Source of the DNA: Halichoerus grypus
Taxonomy: Eukaryota > Chordata > Mammalia > Carnivora > Phocidae
Assembly: GCF_964656455.1 (NCBI RefSeq)
Contig: NC_135712.1
Location: 72,793,239-72,857,238 of the forward strand
Reading direction: 5' to 3'
Length of the DNA: 64,000 nt
Under the pieces are notes generated by a model, which searched no databases, was not told where the DNA came from, and worked only from the letters and a program-made list of their open reading frames with translations. The translations under genes and the position numbers were made by a program. Below are positions 11,311-22,350 of this stretch, piece by piece (positions within the stretch are counted from its first letter, which is position 1; each line of letters opens with the position of its first letter).

Positions 11311-11934
11311 GGTTCAAATCCACATTTTAGATTTTAGTGAAGACACCGTTCCCTTGAAATATCTTATCTCTTCTGAATACTTACTACCTTTAGTAATATT
11401 ATTAATGTTAAGTGCCTAGAGTTAAATTTATTTTGCTCCGTAGGGTTGCCCCCCTGAGATGGGTAAGAAAACAATTTTTAAGTCCATACTGGTTATTGAG
11501 GATGGAACCAGGACAGGGGGTAGGGATACTTGAGTAAAACTCTTAATTGTGTGGAGCTTGCTCTTACAGGCTTGATATTTGGTGACCTCAGAATAGTGCA
11601 AAGGAGATGGACTAGGGATGCCTGCATGAGCCTGCTGCCAGAGGGTCCAGGAGCTTGCCTGACCTCCTGATCCACACACACATCTCAGGAGCCGAGGAGG
11701 GAAGAGGGAGCCCTCCTCTGACTTCCAGTGGCACTTAGTGAGGCTCTAATCACATCTTGATTTGAACCGGAGTTATTTGTTTACTTATGTTAATATATGC
11801 AAAGCCCCAACAAGTGTCCTGCACTTGATAGGCACAAAACAAATACTAATTCCCTCCTGCCAAATAAGACAATGAGTTCTTGGGAGACGTTTGCGCTGTT
11901 CAGTGCTGTACATGCGAGCATGGGGCTAGGATGC
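11311..11934. other. Unique sequence, no gene seen
   Basis: No repeat or exon recognised; frames of 62-83 codons on the minus strand show no similarity to known proteins. Confidence 0.4.
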
Positions 11935-12082
11935 AGACAAGCCTGTTGAGGGTCTTGAGTTTGCCTCTTGTTAGCGCTATGACCTTGGGAAGCGTGCTTC
12001 ATGCCCTGAACTCATTTTCTCACCTGTATGGTAGTTCCCATCTCCTTGGGCTGTTGAAAGGATTAAGTCAACATGCTCCTGT
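11935..12082 (+). mobile_element. MIR fragment, sense
   Basis: Carries 'gttagcgctatgaccttggg' and 'ctgaactcattttctcacct' followed by 'gttgaaaggattaagtcaac', the sense MIR core order. Abuts an oppositely oriented MIR. Confidence 0.75.
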
Positions 12083-12300
12083 AATAATGGCTGACATTAA
12101 TCAAGGGCTTATAGTCGCAGCACCATTTTCAGGTGCTTTCGGTATGACCGCCTCATTTAGCTCCCCTAAGCCTGTGCGCCGTACTGGTATCCCATTTTGC
12201 GGAGAAGAAAACAAGCCCAGAGAAGCTGAGTAATGTGCCCAAGGTCACAAAGCCATTAAGCAAGTGAACGGGGATTTGAACCGAGGAAGCTTATACTCTC
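12083..12300 (-). mobile_element. MIR, antisense, nearly full length
   Basis: Starts 'taataatggctgacattaat' and continues through 'tcccattttgcggagaagaa', 'aatgtgcccaaggtcacaaa' and 'aacggggatttgaaccga', covering most of the 260-base family. Directly follows a sense MIR, giving a tail-to-tail pair. Confidence 0.9.
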
Positions 12301-13144
12301 TCTAGCATTTGTACGTCGCCCTTCGCCTAGCACGTTGCCCATGGCCATCCCCTCATTACATGCGTGTGACGACACCCTGGTAGACGCTCGCTGAATGACA
12401 CCTACAGGAATGTCTTTCCAGGATGCTGGGTGGAAGAGCACCGAAGGTGCTCCTCTCGTGGCAGAGAAAATGCGCTTGTTTAGAAGAGAGACACATTATA
12501 TGAGCCTGACGTTCAATCCTTTGAAACAGAAGCTTCAAACTCAAACTCACGTTTGAATTACCTCGCGGAAGAAGGGTTGATCTGGTGCAGGTTTCTGCCA
12601 CTCCCTGTTCCAATCAGCTGCTGAGTTGGGCTGCTGCCAGATGGATGACTCTTCTCCCATATGCAGGAGGGCGAAGCATGAGGGTGTTACCGGGAACTGA
12701 GACCTGGACGGGCTTGCAGGGCTGGGCACCCAGCCGAGTCACACCTAAGGGGTGGGTGCTTGCCAGCTTCAGGGCTAAGCTATGGCCCCTGAGAGGCTGG
12801 GCAGGGCGGGCAGCTCTTTGCTTGCTGATTCCCTTGTCTCCCGGGGCAACAGGCTGGAGCAGGCTATGGTCACCCGTGGGAATGCTCCTCCTGAGTCAGC
12901 AGGGCCTGCAGTGCCCCAGGGTGTGGCCGTGTGGGCCCCTCACAGATGCCTTTTATCACAGAGGATGTCACTGCGCCATCACGGGTTGAGGGCTGGAGCT
13001 GCAGGCTGGAAGCTGCTTGTTTGGAGCCAGAGTAGGTCCCCGGAAAGGGTCAACTTTTAAGACTTTCCATTGGGCTGCTGGTGTTTGTATCAAGTATTTA
13101 AGATGGGGACATTTCAAGACCGTTAGTGTAGCTGTGCATGACCC
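12301..13144. other. GC-rich unique sequence, no gene seen
   Basis: GC-rich at 12580-12990 with frames of 92 and 134 codons. The translated sequence shows no domain, and both frames are in one compositional block, so they are probably chance. Confidence 0.4.
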
Positions 13145-13330
13145 TCAGACACAGACTAGAGACCCTGGTTCTAGAATCAACTCTGATGTGTTGTATGCAT
13201 TGGGAAGATCGCTTTCTCTCTTCCAGGCCTTAGTTGCCTCATCAGGAAAGTTAAAATAACTCCTGCCCTACCTGTATCACTGGATTATGCTGAGAACTAA
13301 ATGATGTGATAAATGGAAAAACAGTCACTA
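13145..13330 (+). mobile_element. MIR, sense
   Basis: Contains 'gaccctggttctagaatcaa' and 'aggccttagttgcctcatca', then 'gctgagaactaaatgatgtg', the sense MIR order with many substitutions. Confidence 0.7.
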
Positions 13331-15077
13331 AATGGCAAGGTGTTGCCCAAAAGCAAGGAGCCAGCCCTGCCATGCAGCTGCATCTGAACAGCCCCGCCTC
13401 CTTCTGGGTGCTCTCCTGTTCGAAGAGTCTCTGACCTGGGCCAGCCTTGGAGAGCTGGGGCTTGATTTCATTAAGAGAGATGGCTGGATTCCAGACCTGA
13501 GACGCCAGAGGGGTCTCCAAAAGGAAGGGATGCCTTGGGGAGCCAGTGCTGGAGGCCATGGAGTCCAGCCACCCCTGCCCAGTCTGGGAGCCGCCCTCCA
13601 TTTCCATCCGTGGTGGATTAGGCTCTCATTTTATTGAGGGGGAAAGGAAGGTTTCCTCACTCAGTGTGTCTCAGTCTTCCTCGGTGCTTTTAATGAGCTC
13701 TTCTGTTGTGGGGGCAACTGTTTGTGAGGGGCACCCTCCTAGTGAACGGTTCCTTGGGATGGTGAACTGTTGTACCTATAGAGAATGGAAGAGGAGCCAT
13801 TGGTTCAGGCTCAGCACAGTAAGGACCACAGTGAGGTGGAGAGGGGAAAGGAGAGATGAATGACACTAGCCCAGTGACGCCTATGCTGGGCCCAATCTCC
13901 TTCCTATGGATGTTTGGCAGGAACAACGCAAACTCTGGCTGATTTTGGGGGGTGCACTCTTGTTCTTTGTGCATTGAGATAGCGCTGCTGTTGCACCAGA
14001 ACAGGCTATGGAGAGCTGCACAACGGCAGACAGGAGTAAGGCCTGGTGCTCAGTTCCAACCAGAGCATGGCCCTAGGACATGGGCCAAGAGAGCGACAGA
14101 CTAGAGCTCACGTCACAGGAAGTAAAGGGATGTTTAGTTTGGAGCATTAGACTTGTTTTCATATTCTTGAGGACCTGACATAGAGAAAGGTAGCCAACTC
14201 TGTTAAGTCCCCAACTTTTCCTCCCTGCCCCTACTCTGCAGGGGAAAGATTTGGCTCATTATAAGAAAGAACTTTCTGTAAGTCAAGATACCTTAAAGTG
14301 GTGAAGCAGAAACTGGCTAGTCACATGAAGGAGCCCATGGGGGTGATGCAGAGATAGGATGGGGGTTGACTTTAGTCATCTCCCTCCAGGTCTTAGAGGC
14401 TGTGATCCCAAGGACTGATTGTGCAGAGTTACGACCCTGATCTACATGATGCCCCCTCAGCAGTGCTCCTGGAGCTTTCTCCATGATGAAAATATCCTTT
14501 AGGACTGCTATGCTGGGTTTTTCTTAATAGCAATAAGCCTTTGAGGTGCTGTAAAGGTTCACTTTCCTCTGGTTTTGCTGGGAGGGGAGGATGGCCCATG
14601 TTTGTCATTCTGGTTTCTGACTAGCCCCCTTTTTCATGTTTCTTGTTCCTTCTTTATTCTCAATTTGTTGCTCTTGGCACAAGAATTTGTGTGGATTTGT
14701 TCGTAACAATTACCCTCTGCCTTGAGAAGCATGTGGACTGTTTTAGGGATATTTTTATGAAGTCTTGGGCTGTATTTCTTATGGCTGGAAATTAACCAGA
14801 GAACTGCAAAAATACAGGCTTGCTTACTCAGCTTTACATCTTGAGGATGAGTCCATCCTGCCTCCTACTTCTGTGTTCTAGATCTTTGTGCCATATGTAC
14901 TTCTTGGACCGGATCCTTTTTCTCTGAGAGGACTTTGGGGTTCCTTGCAGCTCCATATTTTTATTGTCAAGTCTTCTGGTCCTCTTCTCACCTCCTAGAT
15001 CCTGTCATTCTCCTTGATTGTCTTCTTTGTCACTTCAGTCCTTGCCTCTCCCCACACCCCATGTTTCTTCCATCTTA
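13331..15077. other. Long unique stretch, no gene seen
   Basis: About 1.7 kb with no recognised interspersed repeat. Open frames reach 118 codons (minus, 13251-13607), partly overlapping a MIR, and none resembles a known protein. No CpG island or promoter signature is visible. Confidence 0.45.
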
Positions 15078-15090
15078 GAAATCCTTACTC

Positions 15091-15304
15091 CTGGGTGCCT
15101 GAGTGGCTCAGTCGTTAGGCGTCTGCCTTCGGCTCGGGTCATGATCCCATGATTCCAGGGATGGAGCCCCGCATCGGGCTCCCTGCTCCGCGGGAAGCCT
15201 GCTTCTCCCTCTCCCACTCCCCCTGTTTGTGTTCCCTCTGTCGCTGTCTCTCTCTCTCTGACAAATAAATAAATAAAATCTTAAAAAAAAAAAGTTAAAA
15301 AAAA
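15091..15304 (+). mobile_element. Can-SINE, sense
   Basis: Starts CTGGGTGCCTGAGTGGCTCA and ends in AAATAAATAAATAAAATC plus A-rich tail. Duplication GAAATCCTTACTC at 15078-15090 and GAAACCCTTACTC at 15305-15317 (one mismatch). Confidence 0.95.
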
Positions 15305-15317
15305 GAAACCCTTACTC

Positions 15318-15890
15318 TTTGAGCTGAAAGTACCTGCTCACCCCAATGTTCACACCTGCTTCCTGTAAGGACTCATGGAGATCACGAATATTGGGTGGGG
15401 TTGAGGCGGGTGGGCTTCTGTTCCTTTTGAAATGGTGTTAGCCATTCAGGCTACCATTCGTCTTGAGAAATGAACTCACAGGATAATAAACTCTAGCAAA
15501 CATCCTTTTGCTCGACCATGGTTGTAGAGTCCTGAACCATTTTCACATTTTCATCATTTTGATCATTTCCTGCAGACTCTAACCTAAAGACATTTCTGGT
15601 GCCTTTCATTTCCAAATTTAAAATGCTAAAGCCTGAGGAAAACTCTGAATCTTGAACATGACTCCACAGAGTTGTGTTTGTTTCTCCAGGACCCCATAGT
15701 AACCGGGCATGGACTCTGCAATGGGTTTTGGGGTAGGCACCAAGGACAAGGGAACTGGTGTGATAATTTCCTGCTGGCAGGCACTCAGAGTCTAGCCAAG
15801 GAGACTACCTCTGGTGTGCTAAGAGCCAAACAAGGAGATGTGAGTGCCCTGAGGAGGAAGGCTCGAAATCTGCTCGGGTAGCATTGATAC
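15318..15890. other. Unique sequence, no gene seen
   Basis: No repeat or coding signal recognised. Confidence 0.4.
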
Positions 15891-15894
15891 AGAG

Positions 15895-16110
15895 GCAGTG
15901 GGGAAGGCTGTTCAGCTGAAAACGTGAAATCTCAGGTGGGTCTTAAAGTACATGAGTCAAACTTAGCTAGGAAGACAGGGCTATTATGGGCAAGGAACAG
16001 CAATAGGAAAAGCAAGGGATTGTGAGAAGAGTGGTATGTTTGGGGATCGAAGAGCAGCTGGGTGTAAGTAGATGGAGTGGAGGGGATAGAAGTGACTGGA
16101 AGGGAGGAGA
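15895..16110 (-). mobile_element. L2 fragment, antisense (probable)
   Basis: Contains the degraded antisense L2 run 'gaaatctcaggtgggtctta' and 'gggcaaggaacagcaatagg' followed by purine-rich sequence as in L2 3' regions. Confidence 0.45.
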
Positions 16111-17290
16111 GATTGGGGTGTCTTCTTAGAGAGTTCTCATGACAGGCACCGTGTGATGTTTGGACATTGAGGAGAATCATTGACCTTTGCCCACCCCCCC
16201 TCCATGATCTTTCTGTAGGGCTCTCCTGCTCACCAACTCACTGTTTGATGCTCTGAACATTGAGTCTGTATGTTTCTGGCTGCCAAACGAAAGACAAGCA
16301 GGAAGAGCGAGGGACCTGCCAAGAGAGATGCTGTCGGAGGACTTCGTGATAATCCGGGTGAGAACGGTTGGAGTGTCCCTGAAACCAGTAGCCTCTGCCT
16401 CATGGGCTGTGTGTCAGTGTTGCTCCACCATGCCCAGTGACAAGTGCCTAAGCTGGTGTCCAGCCCATCTCTGGCTTGACTCCTAGCCTCTACCATCACC
16501 CCTCACCTCCCTCACCAGAACCCATCTGCTCGTTTGGAGTGGCTCTGACTGAGGCCACCTCACCCACACTCTCTGGGGCACTCCCCATAGGACATGCATG
16601 CCAGAGACATGGCAGGATGGGTGAGTCTAGCCTCTGGTCCCCGTGGAAGAAACGCTTATAGGGAGACAGGGGTTCTCTGTGTCTCAGCCGAGTTTGGGTC
16701 AGGCTTACCATTGCCTTAATATCAAGTGCAGTCCTTGTTGTCTTCCTTGTCGGAGGAAATGGATTCATGTGGGCTAGGGAGACCTGCCTACGTTTCTGTG
16801 AACTCAAAGGCTTCGTGCTCACAGCGTGGGTTGGCTTCAGACATGTTTCTACAGGCCTTTTGGCTGTCCCTGGGTAGGTTCTTGTATTACCTGACCCAGC
16901 TGAACATCTGCTAGTGTCATCCTCAGGAGCTCTGGAAGCTCCTGCGTACTCTGCCAGCTTCCATCTCCCAGGGAGGGCCTGGAATCCCAGCCCTGCCCTG
17001 TACACTTGGCTTCCAAAGGCTCAGTTTGCCCGAGTGTTCTAGGTAGTTCTGCAGATAAACGATCTCATAGTGGTCAAAAACCTTTGGGAAGACCCCTGGT
17101 TGAACAATGCTAAGTAGCTTAATTTACTGCAGGCCTTCTCAAACTCTCTAATTTGCTAATATGTATATTGTGAGTCTCCCAGAGAGAGTGGGAGTAGGAA
17201 TGGTCCATTTCCCACACTTATTTGCCCAAGGCACTTCCTCATGGTCCACTCCTTGCCATTGGAGAGGCCTCTCCTCTGGGGAAAAGGAGC
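16111..17290. other. Unique stretch with a 169-codon minus-strand frame
   Basis: Holds the second-longest non-repetitive open frame of the window (minus, 16496-17005). Its translation has no signal peptide, membrane segment, repeat or motif I recognise. A frame of this length is expected about once by chance in both strands of 64 kb at this composition. I do not call a gene. Confidence 0.4.
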
Positions 17291-17296
17291 TCAACC

Positions 17297-17318
17297 GGGG
17301 TGGGGGTGGGGGTGGGGG
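17297..17318 (+). other. G-quadruplex motif with single-T loops
   Basis: Reads GGGG, T, GGGGG, T, GGGGG, T, GGGGG: four long G-runs with three one-base loops. Such short-loop sequences are known to form very stable parallel quadruplexes. Confidence 0.85.
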
Positions 17319-17387
17319 TAGCCTTGTCTGTAGTCGATTCTGAGGGCAGCTAAACTTTATCTCCTAGACTTTGGGGAGATTCATAAT

Positions 17388-17525
17388 TAGGACCAGCATC
17401 ATCCCAGTTTGCCTGGGGTGGTCCCAGCTTGTATGGGTTATCCCAGTATAATTCTAATAGACTCCCGGACTTTGACTCTCAGAAGTGTCCCGATGGGGGA
17501 ATAAATTATGTAGTCATCTTGACTA
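17388..17525. mobile_element. hAT-type MITE, unassigned
   Basis: Contains 'tcccagtttgcctggggtgg', 'ttatcccagtataattctaa', 'tctcagaagtgtcccg' and ends 'ataaattatgtagtcatctt', a degraded terminus of the family whose end reads ATAAATTATATGGTCACCCT. Class is inferred from these ends. Confidence 0.6.
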
Positions 17526-17639
17526 CAAAGCCCACTGCAGACCCCAGAGCCCAGCCACTTGGCATTTTGGAGCCCAAAGGGGAGCGCACTGTCAGGCTTG
17601 CTTCTGCCCGTGTAACATAATCTCATGTCACCCTCTGAC

Positions 17640-18650
17640 TCACCACTAGCTTTCTGACAACCTCTGATACTCACCTGTGGGTCCCGAATTCTTTCCCTTT
17701 TGTCCAGCCACCGTATTCAGCCTCGCCTTCTCGAAGTGGTCCTGCAAGGGGGCTGACCGAAATCAGTGCTCCTGGGAGCTGCAGACCTGTGTGTCAGGGT
17801 GCCCTCCGCAGCGCGTGCCTTCAGCAGTGCCCTTGCTGGACCTCCTTAGCCTGTGAACTTCTGAACTCTACATCTGCAGGTGTGTTGCTAACTTCTGTGT
17901 GTCATTCCTTTTCCTTCTAGTCTCCTTTTTATTCCTGCTACTGAAACAGCCATCTTCCTGCTGTCAGATGCTTTGACGGAATTTGTGTTAGAAAATATCA
18001 AGAAACCATTCTCATTTAGGGGATGAGAGACATAAAAGGAAAAAGGCCAAGTAGGCAAAGCCTGAACCAAGTAGCTGATGAATTAGGGAGATTATAGGAT
18101 TTCTTGAGAAAAATGAAAGAATTAGAAATTTTCTCGATTCTTTCGAAGGGGCAATGAATGGTCTATAGGATTTGATTTCAAATTTTGTTCACTTTTTTCT
18201 TTCTTTTGGTTACTTTTGTTGACAAATTCATTTTCAAAATGTTAGATGATTGGCTTTCCAAGATTCCTTAGCTAGAGACTCAGAGTGGAAAGGTGACCAT
18301 TTCTTAAAGAAATGCTTTCCTTTTTCTTTAACAAAGTAAACAGTGAGAAGCATCTTTAATATTTGCAAAAGCCTCAAAAAAATTTCACCAGCTAGAGATA
18401 CAAAAGGAGACTAGACATTAGGGTTGGGGATCTCTCTTCTATTACGGGATGGTTTGGGATTTAAATCCTACCTACCTGAGTTTTATCTGGTTGCAAATGT
18501 CCCAAACAATAAGGTTTCCACAGTTTCTTCATGGATATTTTGTTTATTGTTCTTAAAGATGTCTGGGACAGACTCTTGACACCCTGGCTTTTTCTCAAAA
18601 AAAAAAAAAGTAACTATTTTGTCTTTAAATTTAATCTTTTTAAAAATCGC
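17640..18650. other. Unique sequence, no gene seen
   Basis: GC-moderate to 17880 then AT-rich; A-run at 18598-18609. No repeat or exon recognised. Confidence 0.4.
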
Positions 18651-18654
18651 TCAA

Positions 18655-18735
18655 GTTACCAGAAACTAATATAACACTGTATGTTAATAATACTTGAATT
18701 TTTAAAAAAATTTAATTTAATTTAAAAAATGGTTC
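18655..18735 (+). mobile_element. LINE-1 3' terminal stub
   Basis: 'ccagaaactaatataacact' followed by 'gtatgttaataatacttgaa' and an A/T-rich tail is the extreme 3' end of eutherian LINE-1. Only about 80 bases remain, a heavily 5'-truncated insertion. Confidence 0.75.
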
Positions 18736-18739
18736 CAAT

Positions 18740-19395
18740 TATAGATCTTAAAAATTAACTGCTCTTTTTTGGATAACCATGTTGGCATCCCCACCCCTTC
18801 CCCCACTCACCCCCCACCTCAACTGCACAGTTTTACTTTGCCTTTTTTTGAGCATATGGAAGAAGTCTTTTTATTCTCTTAATTCTTTTGAAAGTATTAT
18901 TTGTCTTTAATACTGTCATCTAGGCTTCTCTTGTATGTATGTGTTTATAGCAGTTTTTAATTGGCTTAAATACCATCATTTTCAGCTTATCTGCCTGTTG
19001 TAGAGTCTTCATGATGATTTTCTCTGGCCAAACCAAACCAAACTAAACACAAATCAGAGCCCACTCTAAAAAATACAACAAAACCATTCCTGTGGTTCTC
19101 AGGAGATAACTAAACTTATTTCTTCCTGTTTTTTTTTTTTTTTAAATATGCCTATTCACACATACATACATATTACATGTATACATATATGCGTGTATAT
19201 ATATCAGCATTTCATTTCAAATTTTACTTCGAAAGATGCTTCAGTCCTATTATGTAAATCTTGACTGAAAAAATAAAATATTTGTACCTAGACATTCCTA
19301 TCAAACCTTGATTCCACAAGCTCTACCTTATTTCGTTGATTTTATTTTTAAGAGAGAAGGCCATTTAATTAAAAAAATTCTTCTTTTCTTTTCTT
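18740..19395. other. AT-rich unique sequence
   Basis: Includes a T-run at 19131-19143 and an alternating TATATGCGTGTATATATAT stretch near 19186-19204. No gene seen. Confidence 0.4.
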
Positions 19396-19399
19396 CCCT

Positions 19400-19640
19400 G
19401 CTCCCTGCCCCCACCCCTGCGACTGTCTCCTAGGACCAGGAAGTTTATATGTCAACAGAAGCCCTAATCAGACCCCTGACCTCCTCTGGGCTTTCAACCC
19501 AGTGTTTCCACAGAGGGATTAACCCCAAATACCAACTTGCTCTCAGAGGCAAAATTGCTCCCGAGGCGGGCATCACCAAAGGGTTTTCTTCTCTCGGGGC
19601 TTTCACATTCACCCTGCAAATAAGGTCTTCTCAAAGAGAG
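19400..19640. other. Candidate conserved non-coding element
   Basis: Unique sequence with paired-type cores ('ccctaatcagacccctgac', 'gggattaaccccaaatac') and no repeat similarity. An open frame of 65 codons (19449-19646) shows no known domain. Constraint is suspected only. Confidence 0.25.
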
Positions 19641-19840
19641 GCTTAAAGGCAGCCGCTGGAAAGCAAACTGCCAGGCAGGCTGGAGCCGGGAGGGATGCTC
19701 AGAAAGCTCTGGGCTCTCAAGCGCCTAGTCTGCCCTCCTCTGCCCACCCAGTGGCCATAACCTTCCAGATCCTTGGGTGCTATGGGCAAGGGCCCGGCTG
19801 CCCGGTCGAATAGTACATGGCCCTGTGAGTGTCTGAGTGA

Positions 19841-19843
<3 letters not shown>

Positions 19844-19875
<32 letters not shown>
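19844..19875 (+). repeat. (TG)16 microsatellite
   Basis: Sixteen uninterrupted TG units. The His/Thr-alternating minus-strand frames across it are artefacts of the repeat. Confidence 0.97.
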
Positions 19876-19876
<1 letters not shown>

Positions 19877-19879
19877 ACC

Positions 19880-20780
19880 CATCTTTGGATTTACACACAA
19901 GGAGTCCTGCGGATGATGGGCTCAGGGCATCCAGGGAGGACACAGGCAGGGAGGGGGCTCTGGGGGCGGGTGGGGATCAGGAGTTCTTTTTCAGGGGAGA
20001 CGTGAGCAATAAGAGCCAGGCCTGTTGAACAGAACCACAGCTGTGTGCCTACCCCGGGGAACGTTTGCAAGTCATTCTATTTTATTCTTTGCTGCAGGTC
20101 TAAGAATGTCCACTGAGGAGGGAACGCTTTGAACCGGGCATCAAGCTCTGGGCCGGATTCCAAGTCCGCTCTGAAAACAGTCGGAGCTACCCCCGGTCCC
20201 CTACTTGCTGGGCAGAATGGCTGAGGGAGTGGCTCCCCACTTCTGCACGGTCCCCCGTGTGGTCAGCACGGCCCCCCTGCTCCAAGCCAAGGCACCCACG
20301 AGGCAAGGTGCTTTCCTGATGGCAGGACATCCTCTCCCCACTCAGACCCCCAACAATTTCTCCCCAGAGCCACAAAGCATCTTTATTTTAAAGGCTCCAC
20401 GTAGCATGTCCAGAAATTTCTCTTGTTATTAAGGAGGGGGTGGGGTGGGGAAAGGGCCGAGGAAGCTACTTACTTAATCGCCCCTAACAGCTGTGGGAAG
20501 TTTGATGCCGCGGGAGCACCCAGACAGAAAATTAAAAAACTAATAAAGTCCTCAGTGTGGGGGCGCTGGCATCAGGACAGCTTTACTTCTCCAGACACCT
20601 AATAAAGAGACATTCCGGGACACTCACTCACAAGGGGAGTCTGCAGGGGTCACGGAGAACAGTGGAAAGCGAGCCATGGAAACATAGCAGTCACTCACAT
20701 CGCTGCAGGGGAGCTTCGTTTGCTTCTCTGCTTTTCCCCCCCTTTTCTCCATTTTAGAAAAATGACAGGGTGGACTAAAA
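19880..20780. other. GC-rich unique sequence, no gene seen
   Basis: G-rich patches (19950-19975, 20434-20456) and no recognised repeat. Frames up to 75 codons look non-coding. Confidence 0.4.
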
Positions 20781-20787
20781 GGAAGAC

Positions 20788-21050
20788 AAGAAAGAAAGAG
20801 AGAAAGAAAGAAAGAAAGAGAGAAAGAAAGAAAGAGAGAGAGAAAGAAAGAAGGAAAGAAAGAAGAAAGAAAGGAAGGAAGAAAGAAAGAGAAAGAAAGA
20901 AAGAAAGAGAGAGAAAGAAAGAAGGAAAGAAAGAAGAAAGAAAGAAAGAAAGAGAGAAAGAAAGAAGGAAAGAAAGAAGAAAGAAAGAAAGGAAAGAAAG
21001 AAAGAAAGAAAAAAAAGAAAGAGAGAGAGAGAAAGAAAGAAGGAAAGAAA

Positions 21051-21081
<31 letters not shown>

Positions 21082-21196
21082 AAAAGAAAGAAAGAAAAAG
21101 AAAGAAGAAAAAAAGAAAGAAAGAAAGAAAGGGAGAGAGAAAGAAAGAAAGAGAGAAAGAAAGAAAGGGGAAGGAAGGAAGGAAGGAAGGAGGAAA
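20788..21196 (+). repeat. 409-base uninterrupted polypurine tract, (GAAA)n/(GGAA)n
   Basis: Every base from 20788 to 21196 is A or G; the first pyrimidines are C20787 and C21197. The core is GAAA with interspersed GAGA, AAGG and poly-A patches, ending in GGAA repeats. A higher-order unit is visible: the phrase AAGGAAAGAAAGAAGAAAG recurs at 20851, 20922, 20965 and 21040. Mirror symmetry within it would permit triplex (H-DNA). Because purine-only codons include no TGA or TAC-type stops in most frames, long frames of 179-180 codons open on both strands; these are artefacts. Confidence 0.99.
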
Positions 21197-21730
21197 CAGG
21201 AGGTCCGTTCCAGGAGCTCTGGGTGTACAGACCTCATTTTCTCGTGGACAGGAGCATGAGGCTGATGTTTGTCATTTTAGGCATTAGAGGGACAGGAGGT
21301 GATGGCCACCTTGGAGGGACACATTGACACGGGAAGAGAGGTGGTTTGGCTGCTGCAGGTAGCAGAGAAAGGAGGTTTGGGGAATTGAGGTTTATGAGGC
21401 TGGATTTTATGAAGCCCCCTCCTCATGGCCGATTTTCTCACGTGGATGTTTCCACTGCCATTACTTGGTCATTTTGGATCTGAGTTTCTTGGGGTCTGCT
21501 AGATTTTGGGGCAGTTGGTTGAGACTTTCGGTTTTAAGGGACATTTATGTTATTCTGTCTTCATCCCCAAGTCAGACTGTGTGTATTTGAAGAAAAAAAA
21601 TGGTGAGTTTGGACAAGCAAGCCATCAGTCAGTTGTGGAGATATTCCATTGAGCTGGTGGTACCAGGCTTCTCACGCAGAGAATGCTCCAGTACAAAAAT
21701 TGGAATGGAGCAGCCTGTTAAGGAAAGAGA
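21197..21730. other. Unique sequence, no gene seen
   Basis: No repeat or exon recognised between the polypurine tract and a LINE-1 3' fragment. Confidence 0.4.
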
Positions 21731-21732
21731 GT

Positions 21733-21850
21733 AAAGTGAGATAAGTCAGAGAAAGATAAATACCATATGATCTCACTTATATGTGGAATCTTAAAAAACT
21801 GAACTCATAGAAAACAAAGCACAGATTGGTGGTTGCCAGGGGAAAATGAG
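21733..21850 (+). mobile_element. LINE-1 3' region fragment
   Basis: 'gtgagataagtcagagaaag' and 'taccatatgatctcacttat' followed by 'atgtggaatcttaaaaaac' and 'ggtggttgccaggggaaaa' is the sense sequence just upstream of the eutherian LINE-1 3' end. Confidence 0.9.
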
Positions 21851-22174
21851 TGAGAAAAGAAAAAAAGGAAAAGAAAAGATGGTGAAAAGAAAGAGTTGGT
21901 TCCATTTTCTGCTCTGATATGGAGTTCAAGTTTTTTGAGAATGGCTTGGGTTGATGCTCACTGTCTGCACAATGTCCTGGCTGATCCATGATCTGGAGAC
22001 CAGCAGCCAAGCGGTTTCTGGGGAGCCCCTCTCCCCAGCGGTGCTCACAACTGTGCAGTGTTACGTTTGCTTTAGAAGAATTGGTTCAGGTTGTGCAAAT
22101 CTGTGAAATGGCTTTTGCACACAGGCGCGGAGCTAGTCCTCGTGCACAGTACCCGGGGGCTCCCGGCGCGACAG

Positions 22175-22350
22175 AAACAGGGCTGGAGGAAAGGGATCTG
22201 GGCCCAGTCCCAGCCGGCTCCGCCACTCATGGGCAGAGGTTGCTCGAACAAATCCCTTGCCTCCTGTGGGCCTCTGTGTCTTGTTTTGTGGGGTGAAGGC
22301 GTGGGAAGGGCCTTCTGAGGCCCCTTCCAGCTCCCACATGCTGTGATTCC
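22175..22350 (+). mobile_element. MIR, sense
   Basis: 'gctccgccactcatgggcag' (from CTCTGCCACTTACTAGCTG) leads to 'acaaatcccttgcctcctgt' and the MIR-variant 3' phrase 'cccttccagctcccacatgc'. Confidence 0.75.

Noticed and set aside
16496..17005. 169-codon minus-strand frame as a gene
   Set aside because: No recognisable domain, start context, splice partner or codon bias; about one such frame is expected by chance in this much sequence.
19725..19943. His/Thr-repeat frames as proteins
   Set aside because: Produced by the (TG)16 microsatellite.
20850..21070. Recurrent 19-base phrase as a CRISPR-like array
   Set aside because: Spacing is irregular, the 'spacers' are the same low-complexity purines, and the genome is mammalian.
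20720..21259. Lys/Glu/Arg-rich 179-codon frame as a protein gene
   Set aside because: It is the translation of a GAAA-type polypurine tract; the opposite strand is equally open, which shows the frames come from base composition.
22120..22230. CpG cluster as promoter
   Set aside because: Only a few CpGs over about 100 bases, and it overlaps a MIR.
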